From contig WUJK01000014.1 of assembly GCA_011317545.1 (NCBI GenBank), positions 744,001 to 808,000 on the forward strand: 64,000 nt of DNA, read 5' to 3'. Positions within the stretch are counted from its first letter, which is position 1; every line of letters starts with the position of its first letter. Position numbers and translations under genes: made by a program. The notes under the pieces are model-generated. The model ran no database searches, was not told where the DNA came from, and saw nothing but the letters and a program-made list of their open reading frames with translations. Shown piece after piece: positions 32,782-44,595 of the stretch. This DNA is from Coniella vitis (taxonomy: Eukaryota > Ascomycota > Sordariomycetes > Diaporthales > Schizoparmaceae).

Positions 32782-35700
32782 GGCAGTGAGAGGGGAGGCA
32801 CAGATGCTCCTCCTACGAATATCCAGAGAAAGATCAAAAGAAAGACGGAGAGTAAAAGAGCCACAGTGATATTAATGCGCAACAAGCGAATCTGCGGCTC
32901 TCCTTATGGTGGGACTTGTCGTCCTGAGCCGGTACGAGACTGTGTTTGGGTGGGCTAGCGAGACGACAAGCGCCTGGCGGCAAACAGATTCGCAATCGAT
33001 GAAACCTCTTTGCGTGACAGACGACCTGAGAATAGAAGCGACAAATGCGTTGGAAGTGATGGGGCCCATTCGAGAAGCTGTTGTGCAGAATCGTCGTGGT
33101 GTTGCTGCCAATTAGGAGTGCGTGCTCGGCCTTGTCCAAGCGCCCAGTTGCCCGATCGGGAAGTGCGCACACAAAGTGAGCACTGCTTTGGCACGCGAGA
33201 GCGCTTGTGTCCAACAGCGCAACCCGTCTGGGAACCAGCCACGCGCCCCGTAGTCCGCGTCTCCGTCTGTGTTGGCGACCCGGCAGTATGGAAATGGGTG
33301 GTAAGCAAGCCAGGCTCCGTCGCAATAAGGCTTCGGTAAGCGGCCTGCACTGGAACCCAGGCAGAGATGCCAGGGAGCTGGATAGACCGGCCACAGTGAC
33401 AGTGACAGGCAGGCTGGGATCGATTGACAGGACGGATGGGTGGATGGGAGGATGCGGCCGGGTCAGGTAAATTGTGGCTGAGAAGATCGTAAAGACGGCC
33501 AGTCGGGATTCGCTGTGGACTGCTTTTCAGCACAGATCAGTGCGATTGACTGGGATGAGACCAGCTCCGAGAAATAAAGATTCGGCTCCAGCAAGAAAAT
33601 CAACAAGAGTTAAAAGTTGGCAGCCTGCAATGATGCAATGATGCGAGAAAAGAGGGGGGGAAAGTCGAGTCTGATGAGGCAGGCAGGGCGCGGTCATTCT
33701 GGCTGCAACGAGCTGTTGGACCGGTTTGGGCTTGGTGTGTCTGCAGAGGCAGAAAAGGTGCATTGGCTGGGGGAAGGGGCGGCGACGCTGAATGGGAAGT
33801 CGCGATACTGGCTCGAGGATGCACTATGTACAACGGGCTCTGATGAAGGTGGAGCTAGAGACGCAGATTTCAGGTGAGGCCATCCATGCGACGAGACGCA
33901 GCCAGTGCAGGTGAGATGAGAGTGGAGCGCTGGGGCTTGCGGGCTCTGGCTGGCTTTGGCTGGCTTTGGCTAGTGATGGAGCGCTATTGCCAACCCACGA
34001 GATTAGACTGCCTGAACAGGCTGGCTTGCTGGCTGGGCACTCTCTTTCTTTGCTCTCCAGTCTCTCGTGGCCAACGACTTTATACTATGTACACTCTCTT
34101 GCTCTCTTTGCATCCCGTTGCAGACCGCTCTCCTCCCCCGGCACCCTCGTCGACCCGAGTTTCAAGCTGGAACTGTGCTGGCCAGGCAGGTCTCGGAAAC
34201 AAGCCCAAAGCCCCAGCACAGGGCGCACGAGACCTGCTGTACCTGTGAGACGTGCTGCTTTCGCTGGCTCGCATCTCCACCGCGGCGACACGGCGTCCAC
34301 GGGCGTTCCTCTGGGCCATTGGCTATTGGGCGGTTGGGCATCGTGGCGGCAGTCGCGGCATTCGCCCGCCCGCTCTCTCTCGACATCGTGGAATTCTATG
34401 TGCGGCATCGGCAGGCTGCCAGCGAGTGCGGCAGAGCAAAGGGCTTGCGGCTGATGATCAAAGATCCAAGCTGAAGGTACTGCCCTGTACCGCAAGTACG
34501 GCATTGGCAATTGCAAGGGCCAGCGTGGGCTCGGCCTGATGAATCCAGCATCCAGTAGGCATCGCGGGCTGTCGTCGGCTGTCGTGGGTGCTCGGGCGGG
34601 CAAAGGTTGCGATGGTACGTACCCGAATGCACTACTGCACGACCTCCTTCCCACTGGCTCTTCTGTGAAGGCTACAGGCTACTCCAGCCACTACTATGTA
34701 CAGATGCTACATGGCACATAGTGGCCATGTAGCGCATTTTGCTCCGATCAAGGTGGATCTCCTTCATTTGGCAGTGCTTATTGATTTTCCTCCTCTCATT
34801 ATGCCCCTGTCTTCCTCATCCTCCAATGCCAAACCCCAATCTCGGGACTCTGAACAATCTAGCATCCGACTTCTTTTCTCTCGCCCTGGCTGCTTGGTTT
34901 CGCAATTTGCTGTCCCATAGAATGAGCCCGTTGATTGGACGAGGCTCCTCTGCAGATCACGGGACTATTCAGCCCCAGCACTTGCCGACTTTTTACTTTG
35001 GTACGTTCCAAGCATGGGCATTCTCAGGTTGTACAATAAGAATCGGCTTACTATGTATACTATGTATCGCGAAAGTAAAGAAGGAAAGAGAGAGGCACAA
35101 GACCCTTGCAGCCCTGACACACGTAGCTACATAGTACATGGCTGTACTATGTACTCGGCACCACACACACCACGATGCACCGGGCAATAATGCGCGTCTT
35201 ATAATCTGATGCTCCATCTGTTCGCCGGACCGACCACTTGGTTGACGTAGACAACTTGGCAAAAATAAGACGAAAATCGAAGACCAGGACAAGAAAGGGC
35301 AAGACAGTTTTCCTCACGTCTACCCAGTTGTGCTGTAGCAGGTTTGGGTTTGCTCTTTGCAAAGAAAAGTCTATCCTTCCCCCCTTCCCCCTTCCAAGGT
35401 TGGCTTGTGCAAGGTAAAACAAAACGACTACTGTATGGACTACTTCAATGAGAAGAAAAAATATGTCAAATCACCCCCACGGATGCTCATAGACCGGGGT
35501 ACAGTTTTCAGAAGAGAAAAGGAACCCCCCCCCCCTGGGCAAGATCATCCACGTCTATTTGTCCATCTCATCAAGTGCGAAGGAGTCTCCGGGGAATTTT
35601 GGCTGGGTCAGGGTGCGTACTCCTGCTCATCATGTGATACAGACTCTTGGGGAAACGTGCATGGCCGTCTTCGTTTATGCTGTAATCTCGAGGGCGGGCA

Positions 35701-38220
35701 TTCGATAGTTTTACCTTGTGCGCTGCGGCTCTCTCACGTTGGCTGGCAACTAAGGTGTAATGCTGACCACCAAAGAAAGGCACGGTAGATAGTACTTCAT
35801 CCATTCATGAGCAGAGAACTGTTGAAACGCACCAATGCATCCTAGTAGCAACTTTCCAGCCCCCCTTCTCCATCCTGCTTGGCTTAATGTTAAGGTCGTT
35901 GTCGGTCTTGGCTGGCCCGGGAACGTTAATCCTATGTATTGCTCCGGATTCCGGATCGCGACCAATAATCAACTTGCGCAGTCGGCATAGTAAACCAGCA
36001 AATCACCGGTTGACCGGTCAAGAACGACATCGTCTCCTAGCCAGATGAAACTTTTCAGTTCTTCTTACTTCTTATTATTTTGCCAATGCAAGAGCAAACG
36101 AAATCACAAAAACCAACCAACCCAACCCTTTGCCGATACTTCACCGGTTCCCAGACAATCAAAAATATTGGAACACCATGTATACTTGTACTGTCTGGGC
36201 TTGCTCAAGTACCTCCAGATCGTAGATTACTACTCATCTGGATTATATTGCATTTGATCTATCCTGCAGGCCAACAAGACGCAACGCGCCTTCACCGGCT
36301 GTACGGTACACTTCATGTATAGAAGCATGCACGTGCTTGTTCTACGTTTTCTTGTCCCGGATCTACTAATCTGTTTTGTACCCCTTGATGGTTTTCCACC
36401 TTACTATGTATGTCCGTATACCTACCTACCTAGGCACGGTACAGTTACTATTCAAGTCAAGGTCTTCTTTTGAACCTAGATCAGACAGAGAAAGAAAAGA
36501 AAAAAGCAACCATCAGCTACCAAGCCCGGACTGTTTTGGCCTAGAGGGGGGTTTTGTTTTTCCTTACTTTTCCCCCGACTGCTCAGTTTTATTTTTCCTT
36601 CTGTTCTCGCCGAGTCAGTCTGTGCTCAAAAACAACAAACAAAAAAAAAAGAAGACGCCTCGGCTGAGGTCAGCGCCGCTATGGGCGCAGACTCGTACAA
36701 AAAACGCGCACAACGAAAATCCCGCGCTCCTAGCAGAAGAGTTGAAGTATTTCTATGTTAAGTATCAAGTACCTCCCTAGGCACCGTATATACATTGCAG
36801 AATAAAGCAATCGTTGTCATCCGAATATGTCTCTTGTTCATCAGGACTATTTGAGATGAGCAACGCGTCAACTGAATCGCATTCACTTTCATCAGACGAA
36901 ATCAATACAGCTAATCTAGCATTTTTCTTTTTTGGCAAGAAAAAGGCAGGTTTTCGGAATAAAAAGTGGCTGGGCTGGTCGGATGGTCATTTGGAGAGCA
37001 CTGGCGTTTTCCGCTTTTTATTTTAAGCTCAACTGTTATGTGTATGTATGTATGCAAGTACGATATACTTATTCTTATAATAAGGTTGCAACAAGGAGTT
37101 AGCTTAATCCCCACAAGATTTGCCCGTCTGAAGTGAACTAGAGTAGAAGGGTTCCAACACACAGATTGGCTCACCAAGTGGAAGATGTTCACACGCTACG
37201 CACGTCGACAAAACTATCACGAATAAGACAAGAGTACGAGTACCATGACGATGTTTGACAGAGCCTAACCTCAACGCAATATCATTGACAGACATACAAA
37301 CGCAGGAAAGCAACATAATCATCGTTACGCAATATGTCATTACACACCTAATCTTCAGTGTATGAGCTGTGTAAAATATTAGCGAAGTATCAGAGTTTGC
37401 TGAAGCTCATCTCTTGCTCTCGTAAAGACAGGGTACCGGGAACATGGCGATGGTCAGAGGTGTTTTGAAAAGCCCCAGAAGTAGACAGCCTGGCTCTTAG
37501 TTGACATGTGATCTAGGAGCATGTGATACCGAGATCTAGAGTTGTGTAAAACCAATAACACCCATACAAACACACTGCATTCACCCTGTTAACGTCCATA
37601 GGTAAGAAAATAATACAGATCTCTGCATTACTAGCGTGGTGTTATCAGAGAAGCTTGCTTCTCCCTCAATTAGCATTAATAATCTGCTTATTGCAGCAGT
37701 AAACACATATCCGACAGGCCCCCAAAATCCATATCCAGCCCATACATATCCCCATGCCCTTTAAAGGCAAGTCAAACAGAACTCATCACCATTTGCCATC
37801 ACCACATCCATATCAAATATGTACAACAGAATCAGAGTTTCGAGTTATGCTGCCGAGGTATGGTCGTTGACCCACAACACATCGATTGAGGAGGTGCTTG
37901 ACTGGGATCAGACCACCGACACTTTAAGCATCTTGGACCTCTCATTCTGAAAGAATATAGTAAAGAAAATGCAATACAAACGCCACGCCACCTATGCCGA
38001 TGATGCGTACAGTATTGCTGTTGCCAAGATGACACTTCTAAGGAATCATCCAGGCCACAATGGAAGATGAAACGAATGAGTTGTTTATCACAAGTACATA
38101 CCGGAGGGTTCAGGCCGATTCGTCAATAAGAGAATTGAATGAAGAAGAAAAGCCGGTAAGGCGGAGGGCGAGCTGGCATATGAGGGACGCGATCGGATGG
38201 GGTTTAATGGCGACGGCCGG
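32782..38220. other. Large intergenic region (5.4 kb)
   Basis: Between the 5' end of the glycogen-binding-domain gene and the 3' end of SUR2. Many overlapping open frames on both strands have unlikely composition and no family text, so I see no gene. It contains a GGCTTTGGCTGG-type repeat near 33,945-33,972 and most of the left half of the ACTATGTA motif series (33,823; 34,084; 34,693; 35,050; 35,059; 35,128; 35,146; 36,403). A non-coding transcript or a long upstream control region is possible. Confidence 0.45.
35128..35153. promoter_or_regulatory. Inverted pair of ACTATGTA motif
   Basis: TACATAGT (35128-35135) faces ACTATGTA (35146-35153) across ten bases, giving a perfect 8-bp inverted repeat. 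It belongs to the dispersed series described in the findings. Role unknown. Confidence 0.4.
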
Positions 38221-39434
38221 TTAAGGAGACGTCTTGCCAACGGCCTTCTTCTCGCTCTTGGCCTTGGCGTTCTCCCTCGTCCTCTCGTACTTGAGGCTCG
38301 TGTCCCCCTGCCACATAGTGCCCAGCCAACGATCCCAAATAGTGAAAAAGGGTTGGCTAAAGTTGGTCTTGATGCCCCAACTCTGGTGGTGAATGTCATG
38401 GTAGGCAGCATTGTTGCTAGTAATGTGCTGCAAGGGATCCCAGGGCAGCGCGTATCCGCAGTGGTCGTCGACGGTCTTCATGGTGCTGAACGTGTAAAAG
38501 AAGATGGCCATACGAGGCGACATGCAGCTAATCTTGTAGGCCAGGCCCGCACCTGCCGTATCCAACACGAAACCTTCGACTGGGTGGTTGTAGAGAGCGC
38601 CGTAGGCGTAGGGAACGTAAAGTCGGTGGTGGCGAGCGTGCCAATGAGCTGCAGACGAGGTTATGAGTATAAGTGCCACTCCTGCTTGACTGTGGTTGAT
38701 CGATCGAACTTACTGTACATCCACTTGTTGACATGCATGGCACGGTGCCAAAAGTACTGCCATGAATCCATAAAGGCAATGGCAATCCAGAATTGGAGAG
38801 CTGGAATCAGGCACCAGTAGATGGCCTTGGCCAGCAAAAGTTCCCAAGTCGCAAAAGCTGGCACCGATGCTGCATCCAACCCGGTCGTCAGGAAGGGGTA
38901 GTGTCCGCCGGCCAACGCACCAGCAAGCAATGGGTGCGAGGCAGCCATGTGCTTGGAGATGGCGGCCGCGTTGAGTCCAATCATCCCCAGTATAGTCGGC
39001 AGAGCCCTCTGTGCGACTCTGATGCGTGTAGCCCAAACCGCAACCTCGTAGTCCTCCATGCCGGTCATTTGCGCGGGCTCGGTCAGGGAGAGCACGGCAG
39101 CAGTCGTCATTTGGATGACTTGCTCAATGAGCACATCGCGGGCAACCTCGTAGCGCGAGGCAAGGTTTCGTTGCGAGATTTCTTCGGGCGTGTGGAGGCG
39201 ATACTGCGGAAAGAGGTCGTAGACATCGATGAGGTGGAAGATCATAGATATCAGCCAGTAGGCAACGTGCGGACCAATGACTGACAACCAGAAATCGGAG
39301 ATGTAGCCCGGAAAGAGGTCTGGTATGGGAGTTGTGGTGTAGTCGGGCAGAGGAGGCATGCTGTTGTCGGCCATTGTGCCGTTGGCAAGGACTGCAGATG
39401 CCGACATTGCGATGGTGGTCGGCGAGGCAACCAT
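38221..39434 (-). CDS. SUR2: Sphinganine C4-hydroxylase (fatty acid hydroxylase superfamily)
   Basis: Two exons, 38714-39434 and 38221-38648, with a 65-bp intron (GTAAGT...TGCAG), giving 382 residues. The enzyme adds the C4 hydroxyl to sphinganine to make phytosphingosine in the ER membrane. The three His boxes of the diiron hydroxylases are visible: HRAMH (230-234), HWHARHH (242-248, assembled across the intron) and HDIHH (324-328). The motif LYVPYAYGALYNHPVEG between boxes is typical of Sur2. Hydrophobic helices precede box 1, and the C-terminus is Lys-rich (about 370-378), as expected for an ER membrane protein. The start is the first ATG of the frame; a second Met lies eight codons later. 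It is divergent from TCTP across 1.9 kb. Confidence 0.93.
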
Positions 39435-41313
39435 GTTGCGTAAGGGGAGGATGGATGGGTCGATGATTGTATGACGTCGTGTAATCTCTGCGCTGCCTCG
39501 CTATCAAAGAGGGCCTTTGGCGATAAAGTTTGCGCCACAAAGTCGCGAGGAGGGCGGTCCGAGTCAATGTTGTGATTGTCGGTGCTGCTTGCGAGGTTGA
39601 CTGAACGAAGTTCGCCAGGGAAGCCGGTGGCGTGCAGTTGGACAATTCAGAATGGTCGGAAGGAGAAAAAAGGAAATAAGGGTCCTGTCAGCCACACCAG
39701 CAAAGCAAATACTATGTAAGCGGGCTGGCTGGCGTCTTGTCGTGGTCAAGGAACTTGCAGTAATGGTGTCGGAACACGCGGCGGAGCTCGCTGTAGTCGG
39801 ACAGTCGTCTGCGCCGAGGATCGCCAGGTACAAATTGCTGTTGTAGGGCTCGTCCGGTTCTGGCGCCGGCGGCATGGGCTTTTTTTTTAAACAAAAAAAA
39901 AAAAAAACAATTTCCCTGGGCCTGTCAGTCGATCCCCCGTGCCTTCCGAGGATCTCCTGTTGTTTGCCACAGCGTCGAACCACTTTTCCGTGCCAAACAC
40001 AGAACAGCCGCGGAATTCACTCCAACCCAAAAATAAATAGGGGATGTTAGGGCTGATTTCTGATTATGGGAGCAGTGCTTGCAAACAAATCGAAGCGGCG
40101 TTTACTATGACTTGCATTCCCGCAGTCTGCATTAATGACTGCACTGTTTGAAGTTTTTGTGGTGGCAACATCTCATGCAAACCCCTTACTATATACTGTA
40201 GGTGCTAAGGTGCTGTAAGCAGTCAGGCTCTGTTCTGTAAGCGCTGAGCTCACAGCGCCCCGAAACCCCTGATCCAACTGTAGCAGCGTTATCCATGCAC
40301 CACCCATTTCTGGTAACGGGCTATTATCACGCTGCACATGGCTCCAGTTCTCGGCTGACGGCGTGTCCGTGCTGCAACACCATGTGGCCCATTCCTTCTA
40401 TTTCTTCTATTCATCTTCAAGCGGTCAGTCTGACCGTTGGACGTTGATCACCTTCTAGTAATGCAGTGTTGATAGACTATCGCAGCTCATGGATGCCCGC
40501 TGAAGATATTCTGGGCCGAGCCTAAGGAATTGTGACCAGGCAAGCAGCCAATCCGCATCCATCAAGGTAAGCTACCAGCTTACTAATGCATAGTATGCTG
40601 ATTTTCGTGCGTGAGATATATAAAGTACGAGGCTCGTACACATGCCAGACAACGCTTTTCAGGGAGGCAAAAGCCGGTAACTCTGGACGTCTTTTTGCTA
40701 CTGAGAAGCATATAAGCATATAACCGCTGCTCTTATTTATCACGAATGACTTGATTTGCCACTTTGCTCTTAAGTATTTTGGTATTTGACTGGAACATTT
40801 ATCGTTGACGGCGCTCCTCGAGTATTCGCTTGCTTAATTTCTTGTAAAGCTTGACATGTGATATACCATTCGAAAGCCACACTCTCTGAATGTAGTTAGT
40901 CAACTACGATTTGATAAATACGTCCCGACTACTTCTTTACCGTTCCGACGGCCATTGTCTCTGAACGCGCTGCCACAGGATCCTGCACTGGACAATGGCT
41001 GAATGGGTATATACTATGCACATAGTAGTAGTGACCGGCGGTTGGACTAGGCCCGTTTCATCCTAGCGCCCAAAGCCCCTCCAAGAAGTGGGGCGCTTTG
41101 GATTTTCTGCTGTGGTTTTACCCTGGCTTACTATGTACATTTTTCCCCGCGCTCCTCTGCCCAACCCTCTTCAGCCAAATCTGCCAAATCTAGAACCTCT
41201 TCCCAACTCCCCTTCTTTGATCTTCTTGTTGTCCCAAGAAGTTTTTTCCTCCTTCACAACTCAAACCCAACCAGACCACCCTCCACCCACCGATCCTTCA
41301 CAACACCGCCAAG
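39435..41313. other. Divergent intergenic region SUR2/TCTP
   Basis: 1.9 kb holding the promoters of both genes. The 150 bases before the TCTP start are strongly pyrimidine-rich, as is common for highly expressed fungal genes. ACTATGTA motifs lie at 39711-39718 and 41130-41137. No gene seen. Confidence 0.55.
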
Positions 41314-42161
41314 ATGATTATCTTCAAGGACAAGATCACCGACGATGAGATGATCTCTGACTCGTACGACCTCAAGCTCGTCGACGACATTGTCTACGAG
41401 GCCGACTGTGCTATGATTGAGGAGGGTGTTGGTGACATTGGTATGCCTTATCCCACAAGCTCTAGTGGAAGCTCAAGGACATGAAGAAGAAGAAACAAAG
41501 ACTAGATTCCCATCAAGCGCATTGTGCTAACGAGATTGATTTTCTACCCCAAATTTAGACATTGGTGCCAACGCTTCTGCCGAGGAGGCTGGCGACGACC
41601 TGGCCGACGAGAAGATCAAGGTCAACAACGTTGTCGCTTCTTTCCGTCTCCAGAGCACTTCCTTCGACAAGAAGTCCTTCCTGGGTTACCTCAAGGGTAC
41701 GATATATACCACAAAACCTCTTGCTCCTCTAGCGCACCTCAAAGCATTGCACTGCGTAGGGAATAACAAGCTGGTGCCTTGTCTGTCCTCTCATATTGAT
41801 GTCGCCGCTAACACGTATTCTCTGCTCTTCCAGGTTATATGAAGGCTGTCAAGACTAAGCTTCTGGAGGAGGGCAAGTCTGAGGCGGATGTCAAGGCTTT
41901 TGAGAGTGGCGCCCAGAAGTTTGTCAAGGAGAAGCTGCTGGCCAACTTCAAGGACTACGAGTTTTACACTGGCGAGTCCATGAACCCCGACGGCATGGTT
42001 GCTCTCCTCAACTACCGGTAAGCTCTTCATCATCGTTCACCAACCCCCTCAAGGAATAATATTTCGATTTACTGACTGGCGTGTTTGAACCTTGTAGTGA
42101 GGACGGTGTCACCCCCTACTTCACCTTCTGGAAGCACGGTCTGAGCGAGATGAAGGTCTAA
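41314..42161 (+). CDS. TMA19: Translationally controlled tumour protein homolog
   Basis: Four exons, 41314-41440, 41559-41696, 41834-42017 and 42098-42161, give 170 residues, the usual TCTP length. The introns are short (118, 137 and 80 bp) with GTATGC, GTACGA and GTAAGC donors. The N-terminus [20 protein letters not shown], the first signature (IGANASAEE), and the second signature [19 protein letters not shown] are all present; the C-terminus is [20 protein letters not shown] is an abundant cytoplasmic protein that associates with ribosomes and takes part in growth and stress responses. The CT-rich leader and A/C-rich start context (gccaagATGatt) suggest strong expression. It is convergent with the proline-rich gene downstream. 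Confidence 0.97.
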
Positions 42162-42552
42162 GCAGACAAACCCCTCTTCTGCCCCTTCAATTCCAAAAAA
42201 GCGTGCTCCCATTCCAAGCTTTGTCTTTTCTCTCTCTGATTTCTGGTCCGGGCGGTCCTCCTCGCACCCCTGTTTTCTACCACAACACATCACACAAACC
42301 AACCGAGGACTTATTTGAATATCTAGTCTTGCCTGTTGCACAAAATAAACAAGACGAAGAAGTTAATACCATGATGGCACGTAGAGATTGATGTCATACT
42401 GCAAGACCTACCAAGAATGTGCTTGAATTCTTTTCTTAAAGTGACTGGCGCCAAATTGCTTATGCTGAAACGCTCTTTCCATGCTCCAAGAATACAAATC
42501 ATGGCTCTTTGAGCAGCTCGCAAGAAAATCCAATGCCGGCAATACCTGCTAT
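42162..42552. other. Convergent 3' intergenic region
   Basis: 391 bases between the stop codons of TCTP and the Aim3-like gene. T-rich and A-rich stretches fit two facing 3' UTRs. Nothing else seen. Confidence 0.6.
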
Positions 42553-44042
42553 TTAAAATGTTGGCCTGGTTGCCATGGGCACTGGCGGCGGCCTGTCTTC
42601 CTGATCCCTCGCAGCATCACCACCCATCATACCTGGTTTTTTCTTGGGCGGAGGTGGAGGCGGCTTCTTCTTCCCACCCAGCATACCCGCTGCAGCCCCA
42701 ATGGTATTCAAGTGCAACTGTGTCCCATGTCCTTGTTGAGAAGCAGCCCCCGGCCCAGCGCCGTTACTACTACTTGCCAAATATCCACCAACTCTTCCCG
42801 ACACACCGTACTTTTGATCCAGCCCATTGGCCGTCTTGACTCCCGCAGCAACCTGCTCTCCGTGCCTTTGTTGGAAATTATGCGCCGTCGACGCCGCGCT
42901 CCTAGCATCTGAGAGAGAGACGGAGCTCGGGTTCTTTTTGAAGTCGGACATCGTCTTGAGGGCCGCCTGCTTTTGCGCCCATGTAGTTCCTTGTGTCGGT
43001 GCTGTTGTGGATGCTGGTGATGTGACCCCGGACGGGCTACTGCTTGCGCCCACGCCGAACTTGCTGAAGCGCGATTGCAACTCGTTCATTCCACTACCAC
43101 CTCCTGTAGAGCCACTCGTCGAAGAGGGAGGCAGTACAGGGCGCCCAGTATGCCCCCCGTTCCCTCCACCACCGCCTATTCCCAGCCCTGGAACCGACAC
43201 ACCAGCAGCACCGAGCCTAGCCACCGCGCTCTGATTGAGAAATCCAGCTTGGCGTTCCGGCGTAGCTGTTCGTTGGGGCGGTAGCTGCGGTGGTGGAGCC
43301 CGCGCTTTCGACACCGGGGATGCGCTGTTGCCTCTGGGCGGTAATCTTGGCGGGAGGCTCGGTGGCTCGGGGGTTGCGGTGTGAGAGTACGGCGGCGGCG
43401 GGGGGCTCGGCGACGCAGGAGCAGGACTCGAGGAAGCAGGGCCGTCACGGCGTTTGGGCGGTGGGGGAAGATGGTTCGTTGCTAGGCCTGTGGTGTCGAC
43501 GCGGTACGATCGTGGCGGGGGAGGGGGCTCTTCGGTCACGGCGGGTTGGCCGTATTGTGTTTGTTGATGTTGGCCATATTGCGGATACTGATGTGGAGAT
43601 TGAGCGGTGGTGGGTGAAGAGGATGATGTTGGCAAGGCTGGTGGCGGTGGCAGGACGCCACCTGTTACTCGTTTTGGCGGAGGCGCAAAGGTCGAAGGGT
43701 CGCGGAGCTGGGAGATTGGTGTTGCTTCATGCTGGAGGCGGGCGTCTTCTTTTTTGCGGCCAAAGACAGCGCCCTGGAAAAGTTGATGTACATTAGCTCA
43801 GCAATGCGCAAAGTAGAGGCACGCAACAGGGTGAAGGATGAAGAAAGACGTACAACTTGGCTCTTGAAGCCTTCTTGGCCCTGTTATGCATGGATTGGTC
43901 AGCGTTACTTGTTGCTTTTAACGGCATGGCGGGCGCAAGGAGGGAGGTTTGGCCTGTCAGAAGGGTGCATGGCAACAATATGCCGCTTACTTACTGAATC
44001 AGGATGCCAGCCGCCCTTAGCAATGCCTTTGATCTTATCCAT
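42553..44042 (-). CDS. Proline-rich protein, Aim3-like
   Basis: Three exons, 43995-44042, 43854-43880 and 42553-43773, give 431 residues. The first two exons are tiny (16 and 9 codons; MDKIKGIAKGGWHPDS then GQEGFKSQV), with a GTAAGT donor after the first and GTACGT after the second. The third begins GAVFGRKKEDARLQHEATP and contains ISQLRDPSTFAPPPKR, a conserved element of fungal Aim3-type proteins. Most of the chain is low complexity with proline runs (EEPPPPPR, PPPPPPKKK), which in this family are linked to cortical actin patches and SH3 binding. A Gly-rich stretch (GIGGGGGNGGH) and a conserved-looking block ARSAASTAHNFQQRHGEQVA lie in the C-terminal half. The family call rests on the short N-terminal pattern. 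It is divergent from MTW1. Confidence 0.8.
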
Positions 44043-44595
44043 GACGAACGGTTGGTGGCATCGGCTTCCTTCTCTTGGTGAACAGAAAAGAAGCCCAAAG
44101 TCGTGGAGGTCTAAGAAGAGATAGTCTATTTGGTCTATTTGTTAAGAACGGTGTGTTGTGAATGAGGATATTGGGAGACGCTTGACAGCCGGAGAGCGGA
44201 GCCTCACGCACGTTCGCTGGGCCCAGAAGACGCAATCAGACCCCCCGCCCCCGGAGCCTGTTCATCCGTACCTAAGTACTACGTACTGTCATAGTAGAAG
44301 CAGGAGCGAGGGGTCATCAATTAGCAGGGTGCTTGCCGTCAATCGGACGAGAAATTCAGGGTTGTCCCTGCCACTACCGAGATACTGAAGCGCTTCAGTT
44401 ACACACACTAGGTGTCTTGACTTTCTACACTACCCCTCCACTACCAGCGTCGAAAGAAACGCGACGGGACGCGCCTGTTGGCGACTTCACATGCGTAAAG
44501 CACCTCCACCCTACATGTCCGCCAGCACTGCTTCGCTTCTTCGCCCCACCACGTCTGCTCACTAAAGGTCACGACCACATATCGGCAATATCACT
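44043..44595. other. Divergent promoter region Aim3-like/MTW1
   Basis: 553 bases between two start codons. It contains no gene and must hold both promoters. Confidence 0.6.

Noticed and set aside
32834..34654. Several 120-190 codon frames on both strands upstream of the glycogen-binding-domain gene
   Set aside because: They overlap each other, are rich in Cys, Arg, His and Ser as expected of non-coding GC-balanced DNA, and lack any conserved pattern.
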